This document shows positions 13,294 to 25,400 of a stretch of 64,000 nt of DNA, in pieces (within the stretch, counting starts at the first letter, position 1; every line of letters starts with the position of its first letter). Origin of the DNA: Clavelina lepadiformis (Eukaryota > Chordata > Ascidiacea > Aplousobranchia > Clavelinidae). Below the pieces are notes generated by a model, which was given only the letters and a program-made list of their open reading frames with translations, was not told the origin of the DNA and made no database searches. Location: assembly GCF_947623445.1 (NCBI RefSeq), contig NC_135240.1, forward strand, positions 10,912,001 through 10,976,000, read 5' to 3'. The translations under genes were made by a program, and so were the position numbers.

Positions 13294-14979
13294 ATGAGTG
13301 GAGGGGTTTATGGTGGGGATGAGGTTGGAGCTCTTGTTTTCGATGCCGGATCACATTCATTTCGAGCAGGGTATGCTGGAGAAGATTGTCCAAAGGCAGA
13401 TTTTCCAAGTCGAATTGGTGTGGAGATGGTCGAAGTCATGGAAACTGACAATGCTGAAGAAAGCAAGCCAGACAAAAAGTTAAGCATAGATACAAGTCAA
13501 CTACTGTTTCCAAAGAAAGGAATGGAAGTTGTTACACCGATCAAAGACTGCATGATAGAAGACTGGGACACATTCGAAGCTTTGCTTAACCATGCCTACA
13601 AAAGGTATATCAGAAGTAGCCCAGAACAGCATCCAGTTCTTATGTCTGAACCAGCATGGAATGAAAGGAACAGGCGTGAAAAAATTGCGGAATTGATGTT
13701 TGAAAAATACAATGTACCTGCATTTTTTCTTTGCAAGTCTCCTGTACTATCAGCATTTGCAAATGGACGTTCTACTGGTGTGGTTTTGGACAGCGGTGCA
13801 ACCCATACAACTGCAGTTCCAGTCCATGACGGTTATGTACTGCAGCAAGGTATTGTCAAATCTCCACTAGGAGGCGACTTTGTGCTGATGCAGTGTAAAG
13901 AAATGCTTCAGTCATTAAACATTGATGTCATTCCTCACTACTTGGTTGCCTCAAAAGAAGAAGTGAAGCCTGAAGCTTCAGCTAAATGGACACAGAAGAA
14001 AAACCTTCCAGATGTAACAGATTCTTGGAAAAAGTTCATGATTAATCACACGTTAGAAGATTTTGCTGCTTCAGTACTACAAGTTTCTGACACAGAGTAT
14101 AATGAGCATGAATGTGTTAATTTACCAAAGGTAACCACTGTAATAATAGCGTAATCATAACTACCAGTTCGGAAAGGTGTACTTATAAGATTGTCCCATT
14201 GGCTTCCTAATGGCTCAGTGAAGCAGGCGTAGCGGTCTAGTGGATAAACACCCCACCAGTTTGAAGAAACATCTTTTAACTGCCTTGCTTAAACACATTA
14301 TAACAGTGTCAGTAGCATAGCATAGATCAAACTTGTGTCACACTGTTTTTTGTCTGGCGTATTAATATAATATTACTGCAATGAAAATCCACAGCAGTTG
14401 TTTTTTATTCAGGTACCATATTACTTTCCAAATGGTTACAATAGAGAATTTGGCCATGAAAGGCTTGCGGTGGTTGAAAACCTCTTTAATCCATCGAAAG
14501 TAAGGGGAGCAGCCCCAAGTTCCATGCTTGGTGTCCCTAGTGTTGTGTCATCCTCCATAAACATGTGCGATGTGGACATAAGACCAGGATTATACAGCAG
14601 CATCATCGTAACTGGAGGGAACACACTCTTGCAGGTTTTCTTTATAGCTAAATTGGCATTGATGGGAGGGATCTTATTTAATTGTTATGTATTTAAATAC
14701 ATTACAACTGTATAGGTGCTAATGTTTTGTTTAATATTCTGTTTTATTTTTAATATTTTACAGGGTTTCACGGATCGTTTGAATAGTGAGCTTGCTTCAA
14801 AAACCCCTCCGAGTATGAGGTTAAAGATTAATGCAAGTTCAAGTTCTGTTGAAAGAAAGTATTCTCCCTGGGTTGGTGGTTCTATTCTTGCTTCTTTGGG
14901 AACTTTTCAGCAAATGTGGATTTCAAAAATGGAATATGAAGATGGTGGAAAATCTTGTGTAGAAAGGAAATGCCCGTGA
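13294..14979 (+). CDS. ACTL6A: actin-like protein 6A (BAF53), chromatin-remodelling subunit
   Basis: Three exons: 13294-14130, 14413-14634, 14764-14979, giving 424 residues against about 429 in vertebrates. The start is chosen by the family-typical N-terminus [17 protein letters not shown]. The protein is an actin-related nuclear subunit of SWI/SNF (BAF), INO80 and TIP60/p400 complexes, working with the HSA helix of the ATPase subunit. Visible actin-fold landmarks: [15 protein letters not shown] (phosphate loop 1), [18 protein letters not shown] (phosphate loop 2), [10 protein letters not shown] / GFTDRLN (adenosine region) and the C-terminus [19 protein letters not shown]-like, ending VERKCP. 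Conservation is high throughout and no break is seen. A poly(A) signal follows at 15020. The TOMM5-like gene converges from the opposite strand about 470 bp downstream. Confidence 0.96.
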
Positions 14980-15019
14980 AAGCAGTATTGAGTCTTATCT
15001 ACGAGGTCTAGACATTTTA

Positions 15020-15025
15020 AATAAA
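15020..15025 (+). promoter_or_regulatory. poly(A) signal of ACTL6A
   Basis: AATAAA 41 bp after the ACTL6A stop codon. Confidence 0.7.
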
Positions 15026-15451
15026 AGTTCGAAATGCTGCATCATATTGCAACAAAACTCTGCATACATGCTCTTGAGCAAGCAAATCATCTGTTTTAAA
15101 TGATGATTTTCTCTGATGAAATTGAATCACTGGTTTCTACTTGGACTAAGACAAAAGCACTGCCAAATACATTTATTGACTTTTAACAGCTTTTTAAGTG
15201 TATATCTCTCAATTGACAACATTGTTGCAATTTGTGAAGCATATATATACTTAGTAAACAGATTTCACAGGTTTCATGCAATAGTGTTTACTACATTTCT
15301 TAACTCAAGTCCAGCTGAATTGTAATAATGCTTAAAACTTTTTTGCTGTTGAATACCAAGACTCCCTTTGAACTTTGTTAGGCAAACCATACAGATCACA
15401 GGAAATGGTAGTATAACATCTTGCATTGTCAAATTGATAAAAATATGTTCG

Positions 15452-15625
15452 CTATGCCAAAAAATAATCATATGCACATGAAAGACCTTTCAACGTTACA
15501 CATGTAAAGACAAAGAGTTTAAGACTGAATATGAGTTCTTTTTGCTCTTGTTCCTTGGCCTTTTCAATCTCTTCAGCTGAAGGTGCTGCATTCAATCCAC
15601 CAGCTGCTCCACCCAAGCGAAACAT
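15452..15625 (-). CDS. TOMM5: small mitochondrial outer-membrane translocase subunit, TOMM5-like
   Basis: Single minus-strand frame of 57 codons, starting at the second Met (MFRLGG) because family members begin MFR; the upstream in-frame Met at 15637 would add four residues. Layout is that of Tom5: short N-terminus, acidic/basic amphipathic helix (PSAEEIEKAKEQEQKE), then one C-terminal membrane segment (LIFSLKLFVFTCVTLKG). The IxS[LI][KR]xFxx pattern at the helix entry aligns with vertebrate TOMM5. The family's mid-membrane proline is not seen. Tom5 is a tail-anchored small subunit of the TOM import pore. The short length limits certainty; it could be an unrelated tail-anchored peptide. Confidence 0.55.
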   Translation of the reverse strand: MFRLGGAAGGLNAAPSAEEIEKAKEQEQKELIFSLKLFVFTCVTLKGLSCAYDYFLA

Positions 15626-15982
15626 GTTTTCATGCAATAAAGTAATTCAAAATTATTAATAGTCTTTAGTCTAAAAACAGAATTGAATTAAACACTGTTA
15701 AGAAATGAACTTGAGTCAAAAAAGCAGACATATGTATTGTCAGCAGTTGCATAGACAACATTGAAGGGCAAATATGCCTTTAAAATGTAGGTATACGTTC
15801 ATGTACCCTTCCAATATTATGATTTGCAACATTAGACTGCAAAAATTTCCAAATGAATTTACAAACACATCCATTTATCTTGTCCATAACACACGAACCT
15901 GCTAAAATTTTTACGAAGCGCAAGGTGTTGCTCTGTCTGTCTGCAAACTTATGCTGATTAACATTTTACAGAGCGTCTACAC

Positions 15983-16362
15983 CAGGGGTTCTTAACCTGT
16001 GGGTAATTACCCACTAGTGGGGAATTTGAGGATTTCAAGTGGGTAACGAAACACAATGTTAAATCTGGAATCAGATTTGCGTTGTGCAATCTCAAAAATA
16101 GAGCCTGACATTGACTCGATCGTCGCTGAAATGCAAGAACAAAAATCGCATTGACGTTGTTTGAAACTACGTAAACGTTCTTTAATGTTATTCTTCTCAT
16201 TGAAATTGTTCTTTTTGTTAAATACCATTGTGCTTTGGGATATGTCACACAGGTCACTAGGATTCATTTTGATTTTTCAGTCAGTTTTAAAAGTATGTGG
16301 GGAATATAGGTTTATTAAGTAGCGGAAGTGGGTAATGAAAAGAAAAAGATTAAGAACCCCTG
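15983..16362 (+). mobile_element. internally deleted hAT element (380 bp)
   Basis: Terminal repeats CAGGGGTTCTTAA at both ends and perfect 8-bp duplication GTCTACAC (15975-15982, 16363-16370). On the plus strand it keeps the very end of a transposase frame (...SKIEPDIDSIVAEMQEQKSH, stop), closely related to the C-terminus of the intact hAT 0.7 kb downstream (MQEQKSH). The terminal repeats differ from that element, so it belongs to a sister family. Confidence 0.92.
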
Positions 16363-16484
16363 GTCTACACCAAGATTAACTTTTTACATCTTGCAACTTT
16401 GGTTATCAACACTTGTCTTATAAGCCACAGGCTAACGTTTGTCCACCCTTGCTTTAGCCCGAATTGTTTAAACAAACAACAGAC

Positions 16485-16632
16485 CAGTGGTTTCCAGCTT
16501 TGGGTCGGTGAGTTACAATTTAAGTTCTTGTAAAGAGCCTAATAAGCAAATGATTAAAAGTGGGATTCTGCAAGAAAAAGATTATTGCAGCAAGGGGGCC
16601 ATTTGGAAGTCACTGCAATAAGCCTAAACAAC
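16485..16632 (+). mobile_element. possible hAT terminal remnant
   Basis: CAGTGGTTTCCAGCTTTGGG resembles a hAT terminus. No convincing partner end or duplication was found. Confidence 0.3.
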
Positions 16633-17049
16633 CTAAGTCAGTGTATATTGCAGATATGTTAATTATGTCATATTGACCATTTCAATATTGCTGTTGATAG
16701 CAAACTATTCCCTGTTTCTTTCATCATAATAATCAAACGTTCCATATCATAGTCTTTTTTTATGGCAAAGATAAGTAACCAAAGATAGATAAAATATGTC
16801 TACCAAGAAAGCGAATAAGCAATCAAGCAAATGTTAAACTGGTTTGTTCAATTGTAACTCTTCTTTCATGAACTGTCATAGCGGAGCAACCACTCTTTTT
16901 AAAAGAGCGTCCGTCGCTGAAAGAGTGTCGCTAACGCTTCTCGCTAAGAAAAAGCGCATTCTTTTTCGCAATTCAATAGCGAAAGAATATTCACGTGAAA
17001 GATCCGAACCACCATCACGTTAGGTGGTTACTTGTTAATTGCCTTAAGC

Positions 17050-19400
17050 CAGGGGTCGGCAACCTGCGGCTCTTATTAATTTTATTGCTACAGTAGAAAC
17101 AAACAGAAGAACACTCGCGTCTTTATCTCACTGAGCACATTATAGTAAATGAAAGCATAATCATTCTGGTTGTGACGTCATAATTAGTCGATTAACATAA
17201 AGGTTGTTTTTAGCAGTCTACTAGCAGCAGTTAGATTAGACTATTAGAGAGTGCGCAGGCTGTAACAGCCAACCAACTATGAGTAAATCTAAGAAAAGAA
17301 AAGTGTCTGAAGAAAACAAAACGTTCAACGATTCGTGGATAAATTCATTTGCTTTCATTGCTGATAAGACCGGTTTACCAGTGTGCTTAATATGTAACGA
17401 GAAATTAGCAAACAACCAAAAGTCAAATGTTGAAAGACATTTCGAAAATAAACATTTATCTTTTGCTCAAAAATATTCAGGAGATGCAAGAAAAAAAGCT
17501 GTTTTAGAACTAATGCGGAACGTTGATCGAAGCAAACATCAATTTAATAAGTGGATCAAGTCTGCAAATGCCACCACGTATGCCAGTTTTGTGGCCGCTC
17601 AGGAAATAGTAAAGCATGGTCAGCCATTTACTGATGGAGAATATATAAAAAATTCATTCATTAAGATATCTGAACATTTATTCACGGACTTTAGAAACAA
17701 GAGTGAAATTGTGCAAAAAATCCGTGACATGCCACTCTCTGCAAAAACTGTTCAAGACAGAACCTCAAGAATGGCAGAAGACATCTCCAAACAGCAAATA
17801 AAAGATATAAATTCCGCAGTAGCGTACTCTATTGCCTGTGATGAGTCTAAAGACAAAAGTGATATTGAACAAATAGCACTATTTTGCCGATATGTAAGCT
17901 CTGCTGGGCCACAAGAAGAATTAATTGAGTTGATACCTCTGAAAAGCCAAACGCGTGGGGAAGACATATGTGAGGCTGTTTTGGAATGTTTAAGAAAAAA
18001 GGGTATAAATACAAGCCATCTGGTGTCAGTAGCTACTGATGGGGCACCTAGCATGACAGGTGCAAACAAGGGTTTTGTAGCTTTACTGCAAAAGTCTTTG
18101 GGCAGAAAGCTGCTTACTTTTCATTGCATCTTACATCAAGAGGCCCTGTGTGCTAAAACTTTTCCTCCAGAATGCACGGAAGTAATGAATGTCGTCATGC
18201 AAATTATCAATAAAATAAGGGCAAGCCCTTTAAATCACCGTCAGTTCCGTATGCTATTGGACGAAGTGGATAGCATGTACTCTGATCTCTTGTTGTACAA
18301 TAAAGTACGGTGGCTATCCAGAGATGAAGTGTTGAAACGCTTTGTCATATGTTTGAAAGAAGTGAAAACGTTTTTGGACAGCAAAGAGCTTAATTATCCT
18401 CAACTGGAACAGGCGGAATGGCTGGAAAAACTACACTTTATGGTAGATATGACAGCTCACCTAAACGCGCTCAACACAACTCTTCAAGGGAAAGGATGCA
18501 CAGCCCTGCACATGCTGGAAGATGTTTTTGCATTCGAACGTAAGTTCATGGTATATGCCAGAGATTTACAGAGAGGTACATTATCTCACTTCTCTTGTTT
18601 GAGAGAGTTCAAACAAACTCACAGTGGCATTACAATAAATGTGGAATATTTGCAATCCGCAATCATAGCAATGCAATGTTCATTTGGGAAACGCTTCTGT
18701 GAGTTTAGAAAAGAAAAGAAGACTTTATCCTTCTCTGTTTCTCCCTTCAGCAGCGATCCATCGGAACTAAATATGATTGCATTATCAGGTGTGAGTCAAC
18801 CAGATTTTGAACTGGAATTGGCCGACATAGCCGACAAAGACATATGGATATCCAAGTTTAGACGCCTGACAGCTGACCTTGAGGATGTACCCCGTCAGAA
18901 GGCCGATCTTGCTCAGGGTCACAATTGGAGCAAAATTGAAAACCTCCCAAAACCAGACCAATTCATTTTCGAAACATGGAATGCTCTCCCTGATACGTAT
19001 GATAATATAAAAAAGTATGCTCTTGGGACCCTGTCGATATTTGGATCCACATACGTATGTGAGCAACTTTTCTCTAACATGAACTACATTAAAAACAGAT
19101 ACCGCACACGTCTCACAGATGACAGCTTACAATCATGTGTGAAGATGAAGATGACATCCTACAGCCCTCACGTACAGATGCTTTGCAATGAAATGCAAGA
19201 GCAAAAATCACATTAATTAAATCTTACTGAATTAACTGCTTTTATAAATGCGACACATGACAGTTTTGTTACAAAGTGTCGTTTTCGTTTTATTGTGAAA
19301 ATAGTTTTGCAGCTCCCAGTGATTTTTGTTTTGTGGAATATCGGTTAAAATGGCTCTTTAAGTGCAAAAGGTTGCCGGTTGCCCCAGCCGGTTGCCCCTG
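17050..19400 (+). mobile_element. complete hAT transposon (2351 bp)
   Basis: Begins CAGGGGTCGGCAACC and ends GGTTGCC...CCCCTG. Flanked by a perfect 8-bp duplication CCTTAAGC (17042-17049, 19401-19408). It contains one uninterrupted transposase frame. The right terminal repeat carries a 13-bp tandem duplication (GCCGGTTGCCCC units). Perfect duplication plus intact frame argue for recent insertion. Confidence 0.95.
17279..19216 (+). CDS. hAT transposase, ZBED/SCAND3-like, intact
   Basis: 645 codons without interruption. Order of parts: basic N-terminus (KSKKRKV, a likely nuclear signal); BED-type zinc finger with CLIC...ERHFENKH at about residues 38-60; RNase H-like core with first acidic motif ACDESKDKSD (Asp about residue 188) and second VATDGAPSMTG (Asp about 254); and the C-terminal dimerisation/insertion region with FGSTYVCEQLFSNMNYIKN and RTRLTDDSLQS. 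It would cut and paste its own element and possibly the related deleted copies. It belongs to the group from which vertebrate ZBED5/SCAND3/GTF2IRD2-type host genes arose. Since terminal repeats and target duplication are intact, I call it transposon-encoded rather than a domesticated gene. Confidence 0.95.
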   Translation: MSKSKKRKVSEENKTFNDSWINSFAFIADKTGLPVCLICNEKLANNQKSNVERHFENKHLSFAQKYSGDARKKAVLELMRNVDRSKHQFNKWIKSANATTYASFVAAQEIVKHGQPFTDGEYIKNSFIKISEHLFTDFRNKSEIVQKIRDMPLSAKTVQDRTSRMAEDISKQQIKDINSAVAYSIACDESKDKSDIEQIALFCRYVSSAGPQEELIELIPLKSQTRGEDICEAVLECLRKKGINTSHLVSVATDGAPSMTGANKGFVALLQKSLGRKLLTFHCILHQEALCAKTFPPECTEVMNVVMQIINKIRASPLNHRQFRMLLDEVDSMYSDLLLYNKVRWLSRDEVLKRFVICLKEVKTFLDSKELNYPQLEQAEWLEKLHFMVDMTAHLNALNTTLQGKGCTALHMLEDVFAFERKFMVYARDLQRGTLSHFSCLREFKQTHSGITINVEYLQSAIIAMQCSFGKRFCEFRKEKKTLSFSVSPFSSDPSELNMIALSGVSQPDFELELADIADKDIWISKFRRLTADLEDVPRQKADLAQGHNWSKIENLPKPDQFIFETWNALPDTYDNIKKYALGTLSIFGSTYVCEQLFSNMNYIKNRYRTRLTDDSLQSCVKMKMTSYSPHVQMLCNEMQEQKSH

Positions 19401-19408
19401 CCTTAAGC

Positions 19409-21824
19409 TATGCTCCAAGCAGTCAAAATTTTTTTCTCAATTTGAAAAAAGAGCGCGCACAAAAACGAGCGTGTTTGTGCCCATGTCTATGAATTGTTGT
19501 TACAAATAGATTATGTAATTATGCAAACATTCAAGCATCTTTTGATCAAAGTGACTGGAAAAAGTGGTTATAAAACATTTGAAAAAAATCCAACCAGCAT
19601 GCTGGTATAAATACAACAAAAGCAATACAACAATAAAATCAATTTATTTTTAGCACCACTCTGCCAACGGGCCATGGAATTGAGGCTTCGATGTACAATG
19701 GGGTGTTCTACTCTCTTTTTCCTTTGCACTGCTATATTAAAGTATTAAGGCAAGGGGGCAAATACTTCTCTTTTATTCCCCTCCCTCCTTCCTCTGCTTT
19801 CGTTTTCTATGTCTTTCTTTCCTTACGCGCCGTGTATTTTGTTTTCACTGACTGCAGACATGTCGTTCTTATGCCATGTGGGCCCTTTGGACATAAATAC
19901 TCGCTAACCGCACTTACCACTCCATAATCAGGCTGCCGAGCCTACACTTCTGTCTTCTCTGTTAGCATGACGAAAACAGAAAATGACTCTCGTCCTTTCT
20001 ACACTATATGTACAGTCACAGTGGGCTACAACAAAACTAAAACCGCAACACCTTCATAAATAAAATATAAAATTATAGACGCTAAACAGTACAAGCACCA
20101 GGCCTAAACAAAACATGTTTTTTGTCTGTTGTGTTCAATAAATCTCTTTTGTGTCAACGCAAAAAATTATCTCGTGTATTTTTGCATGCGATGTCTATGG
20201 ATTTTAGGCTATAGAAAACATATAAACAAATATTATGTTGTTGGTTGTCACATCCAGCATTTGACATCGTTTTGATAGTTGCTTGACTTCATCTTGAAAG
20301 TTGAAACACCTTAATTTTTTCATTTTGTCGTCGTAATTCTTGCAATTCTGCTGTTTGCTTGCTATAAAAAGTTCGTTGTAGCAACCGTTGTTTACTGGGC
20401 GTTGGAAGACGCTGTTTGCATTGTCTTCCAAGTTGTAATGTTATAATCACGTATCTGCTATTTACCACGCTATGATTGCATAACGTCATACTTGCCATAG
20501 GTTCATTCTCAGTTCACGACATAATTGTTATCCAATGGAAGAATAGTTGATTGACAACCTGTCTCGTAAACAGGTTATCTGCATTGCATAATGAACTCTC
20601 AGAGTTGTAAATAACCCTTGTGAGATCGACAACTTAATGGGTAAACATGTTTTTCTGCTCCATTGACCCCATAATAACCGCATTGTCATTCTAAAATATA
20701 GAGTGTTGATTGGTAATTAATTCCTTCATTAAAGATTCCCTTGTCAAAATTAACACTTAACCTATAAATCTTCGAGTCCAAAACATTTCCTGCTTCAATA
20801 TGCGCATTGTGTTTCTTTAATACTTCCTTTCAGTGTATATATGTACCTTTCCATGCTATAATTTTAGTTTTGTGATAGTGTGAATTTGAATGAATGAGAA
20901 AGAGATAGGCCTAGATCCTAACAGCTCTGAGTGCAATCTCCTTAAGTGATCTTGTAATGTAGAGAGATGCGCTTTGATTCCAATTGCGTTCTTAAAATCC
21001 TTTTTCTATGATCAGTAATATTGCTGTAGTTTCTCGTGTTTGTCCAAAGTAATGAAGAAGAGCATTAAAAAAGAAATTAATCAGATTTTCAGTATTTAAT
21101 ATTATATATATATAATCTATTGAACAGTTGTATAGGGAATTTCTAGACAGGATTCACAACCTTTTAATTGTTCTTAAGAGTCAGATTGCAATACAATAAG
21201 ATAACTGTGGAATGCACTAACCAGCGTATACCAGCTTCAAGGGGTCACCAATGTGGTGGTCGAATAGTTAAGAATCCAGATTACGAGTAAGGAAGGTTGC
21301 GTTTCTTTCCAGTGAGAGCGTGTTGTCTCAAGCGTAGATTACCTGAACAAATCAGACTCGTGAAAATCGAACTTGCACTGTTGATCTCGTCCGCTTGAAC
21401 GATAAGTACGCATGCAAACGATTAAATACCGCGCATACCACAAACATCAGCTCAGACCATAGATAATATACAAACACGTGTGCTCATACAATGTCCATAG
21501 CGCAGGCACAATCTAATGTATATGTCCAAGCGATGTCCGCAAAATCACTGAAGGGTGGTACCGTGGCCGCCACAGCGACTTCCATTATTATAGTTATCAA
21601 AATATTTCTACATCTATTTATTTTTATCAAAATATTTGGGTATGCATCAATTAACCCTAACCAGTATCTATTTTAGAAAATGCAGTGCAAATTGCAATTT
21701 TGACAACGTAAACATCTATTTCGGGTAATGATAAATCAAATGTGTTATATCCATTCTCTTACTGGAGAGCATTAAGCAAACCTAGATCCGTTTCGACTTT
21801 GTTACCCCGTAAAACACATATCGA
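19409..21824. other. intergenic, no gene recognised
   Basis: Only noise reading frames. A possible decayed tRNA-like SINE head lies at 21247-21320 (GGTCGAATAGTTAAGA then GGTTGCGTTTC). A short AT dinucleotide run occurs at 21103-21114. Confidence 0.45.
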
Positions 21825-22015
21825 CTGGATATCCGAGTGGTTTGAGCGCTGGCTAGTAAATGCGGCTCGTGTTCCTTGTTCGATTCCCAGTACCGACACA
21901 CCGTAGTTATGGCCTTAGACAAGGCATTAACGATTCTTTTTCTTATTCAGTTAGCCTGTTGAACAGTTTTAAACTCTAGAAAAATTAAATAACAAAATAA
22001 AAAAAATAAAAAAAT
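21825..22015 (+). repeat. tRNA-derived SINE
   Basis: Box A-like CCGAGTGGTTTGAGCG, box B TTGTTCGATTCCCAG, then body CCGACACACCGTAGTTATGG, GACAAGGCATTAACGA, CTGTTGAACAGTTTTAAACT and an A-rich tail (22000-22015). Same architecture as the 9.0 kb (minus) and 46.6 kb (plus) copies. Confidence 0.8.
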
Positions 22016-22439
22016 GTGCAACAATCGAAACTTGCACAAAGGCGAGCTCAGTAACCTTTGCTCAAGCGATGAAGGATCAATTTTATTATTTGGGATTTTT
22101 GTCCTTTATGCTCTTCCCTCTTGAATATAAAACTCAACAACAATTTTTACGGAAGGTATAATTTTGACAAAATAGGACCTAAGGTTACGAAAGAATTGCG
22201 GAAAAATTAGATCACAAGATATGCTTGCAAAAAGTTTTAAAGTTATTTAATTGGTGTTTTTTACAATATTGTAAGATGTTGAAAATGATATAAACTTTAC
22301 AATGTAAATCGAATAAATAACTACAAGGGCGCAAAATGCATTCCTTGGTCCTACAAACACAATCCCAATTTATCATTTTCAAGAAATATATTTTGGGTTT
22401 GGGACTGTCCCTTCGAAAACGACGACTGCGCTCGAGTCT

Positions 22440-22470
22440 AACAATCTTTCTTTTTTAGACTTCAACCAAC
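22440..22470 (+). promoter_or_regulatory. pyrimidine tract and AG before the RPS3A start
   Basis: CTTTCTTTTTTAG ends 14 bp before the ATG. This can be read as a 5' TOP start region, as expected of ribosomal protein genes, or as a (trans-)splice acceptor, as used by tunicates. The sequence alone does not decide. Confidence 0.45.
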
Positions 22471-25400
22471 ATGGCTGTGGGTAAGAATAAACGCCTTACA
22501 AAAGGAGGTAAAAAAGGTGGCAAAAAGAAGATGTAAGTGATATTGGCTTATGTTGGTATTATGCATACTCTTTTGTTTTATTAGGTGTACCGTATGCTTA
22601 CTATAAATGTCACATTTTACCGATGTTTGCGGATAAATATAACCATCCGTTTTCTTTCATTGAGAACCTGTTGTAAAACCATCTTCTCAAGCGTATATAT
22701 TCATGATGTAATTGCATTTTTAGTGTCGATCCATTTTCAAAGAAAGACTGGTATGATGTGAAAGCACCAGCTGTATTTAAGCACCGCCAGATTGGCAAAA
22801 CTTTGGTGTCAAGGACTGTTGGTACTAAGATTGCCTCTGATGGTTTAAAAGGACGAGTATTCGAGTGCAACCAGGTATGTTACTATTCGGTTTAATGTTT
22901 ATTATTAGCATTGGTAGCTACCAATATATTGCGCTGAATGAAGTTCTTAATTATACTGCATAATCAGATTAAATAGTTTGGGGTCATACCGGTATTTAAT
23001 CCACCAACTCCTTCCATCTATAACCTAGATTAAAGTGTAGCACAATACACATGAGACTTAACAATATGCGGCCCACTGAACTTATTTTATTTTATATTTG
23101 TTTATTAAATTTGAAACAAATTTGGTTGTTTCATTAATAAACCTTTTCTGAGTTACGGCCGCCCTCTTAATTTGCGTGGCAAGATTATTTCGCTCGCCTA
23201 TACATAACAATAGTAATTGTTAAACCACTTTCATTATTTTTTAAATTGCAAAGTTTCTGCGCATCGGCTTGCAAAAATTTCTCTCATGTACGTAGCCTAT
23301 GAATTTTGGGTCTAGTATACAAGTGCACAACCAGATGACGTCACAGTTTAAGGAGCTGAGGTGTAGCATGCAAAGGCATCCTGTGGTTGTGGCATTGTAT
23401 ACTGAATTTCTTTACACAGTTAAGAAAAAATATTGAAAAAAGGTTACCTAGTTCTTTTCCAGTGCTTTGAATCCTGTGCAAATGGTTTTGTTCGACATGA
23501 GTTTACGTTATTTGGTCAATGTGACATGCGTGGGAGATGTATAAAAGTTTGCATCATATTTTCCCCCTGTATGGAAAGAAAGCCGGACAAAGACAGCAGT
23601 AAATACGCTGAGTTACTTACAGTAAATGCGCCACAGATACCACGTAAACTTACGCATTTCACATCACATGCTGTACTGTTCACTAGGGCGATTATTTTTT
23701 GACCTGTCAAAAAAAGTCAAAAATTTGTCAAATTTACAGCGTTAGGTCAAAAATTGTCAAAATTGTTTACAAAGTCAAAATTTTTTACAAACTGCATTGT
23801 CGTGGTGTCATAGAGGTTGCAGGGTGGGTGAACTTGTCATTTTACATTGTACACCTTGTAGCCTACTTTATACTGTTGTAAATGGCCCCTTTTCTACTTA
23901 TTGTGAATCAGCTTTTGCTTCGGTTTTGCTTTAGATACTTCATGTATCTTTAGTTTAGACAAATGTATTGAACAGTTTTTGTTGTGTCTTAATTGCAGGT
24001 TTTTTGTCAGTGATTTGTAATTAGCTCATTTTCCTTTTCAGAATAGGCTAGGTCTGTGTTCACATTTTTGCCCTTCTTTACTACAATAAATTTTAACTTT
24101 TTATATAATTATGCGTAATTCAACTACTTGAGTTCTTCATATGTCAAAATTTGTCAAAAAAACGTTTTTTAATGTCAAAATTTTCAATTTTTAGGTCAGA
24201 AACTTTCATTTTTTAGGTCAAAAAATAATCGCCGTACTGATCACGTATCTAGACGTCATATTGAACAAGTCCAATTATGTAGGATTCTAAGCGCTGTAAA
24301 AAACAAAATAGGAAACATATCTTCAAAATTTTTTCTCTATCATGTATAATTTGTATGCTATTAACCTGAGTGAACTTGTTACATTCAGATGCCTAAAACG
24401 TATGCAATTTTTAAAAATCAAAGGAGGTTAAAAATTTCCATTTTTTAAGAACCAGAGATCGAAAAAAATCTTCCCACCCATGCAACTCGGAAAAGGTCAA
24501 AATCAGGGGTTCTTAAACTTTTTGGCACACGCCCCCCCCCCCCCCCCCCCCTTGACGGTACCTAAAAAATCCGCGCCCCACCTCATTGCAAAATAAAAAA
24601 GCATTAAACAAAACAACAATTTTATTTCAATTAACTTTCATTAATGTGAAGGATGTAGTTGTTTTTGGGAAACCAAACGATTTACTCGAGGCTTTGTAGA
24701 AGATAATTTACATTTTTAATGAAGAATGTAGAAGATAATGCACATTTGTCATCTCTCGCGCGCCCCTTATGAGTCTTACACGCCCCCCAGTTTAAGAACC
24801 ACTGGTCTAAATGCATTATGTTTTAAAAACAGCTGCACTTTCTAGCATGAATTTTAACCCTTGTTTGTGTCGTACTGTCAACGATGCTAAATTAGTGCAA
24901 TGCCTGCTTTTTTTATGCACTGACGGACCAAGTAAGAATCCTGTGAGCACATGTTTTATTCATATCATGTTAGACACAGTAATAAAACACTGCAGTGCTT
25001 GATCATAAACAAAGTTCATGAAACATGAACCATTGTTTTAAAATGAATCTGTCAACGCTTCTGATGCCATTGTTTAGAAACAAACTAGTCTACTCAATCT
25101 GTGGAAACCTTCGACTTTGTCTTTTCTGCACACTATGCGCAATTAATTGTGATATTTTTCCCCAAAATCAAGCAAACTTTCAAATCTAAGTTGTGTGGGA
25201 ACCTCTCCGAGAATTTAATTTATTAAAATTTACTGTAATAAGTTTAATTGTTTGTAGTCTGAAACAGTTAGCATAAAAATTCTAATTCATTTATGATGAT
25301 GCATGATAGAGATTTAATTACGCATAAAAATTCTAATTAGTTTATGATGATGCATGATAGAGGTTTAATTACGTCATAACTTTCATCTCGATTTAGGTTT

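Noticed and set aside
14220-14262. tRNA-like box A (TAGCGGTCTAGTGG) in ACTL6A intron 1.
   Set aside because: No box B at tRNA spacing; at most a SINE scrap.
19691-19927. 78-codon hydrophobic frame after the hAT element.
   Set aside because: No start context, homology or splice signals; likely random.
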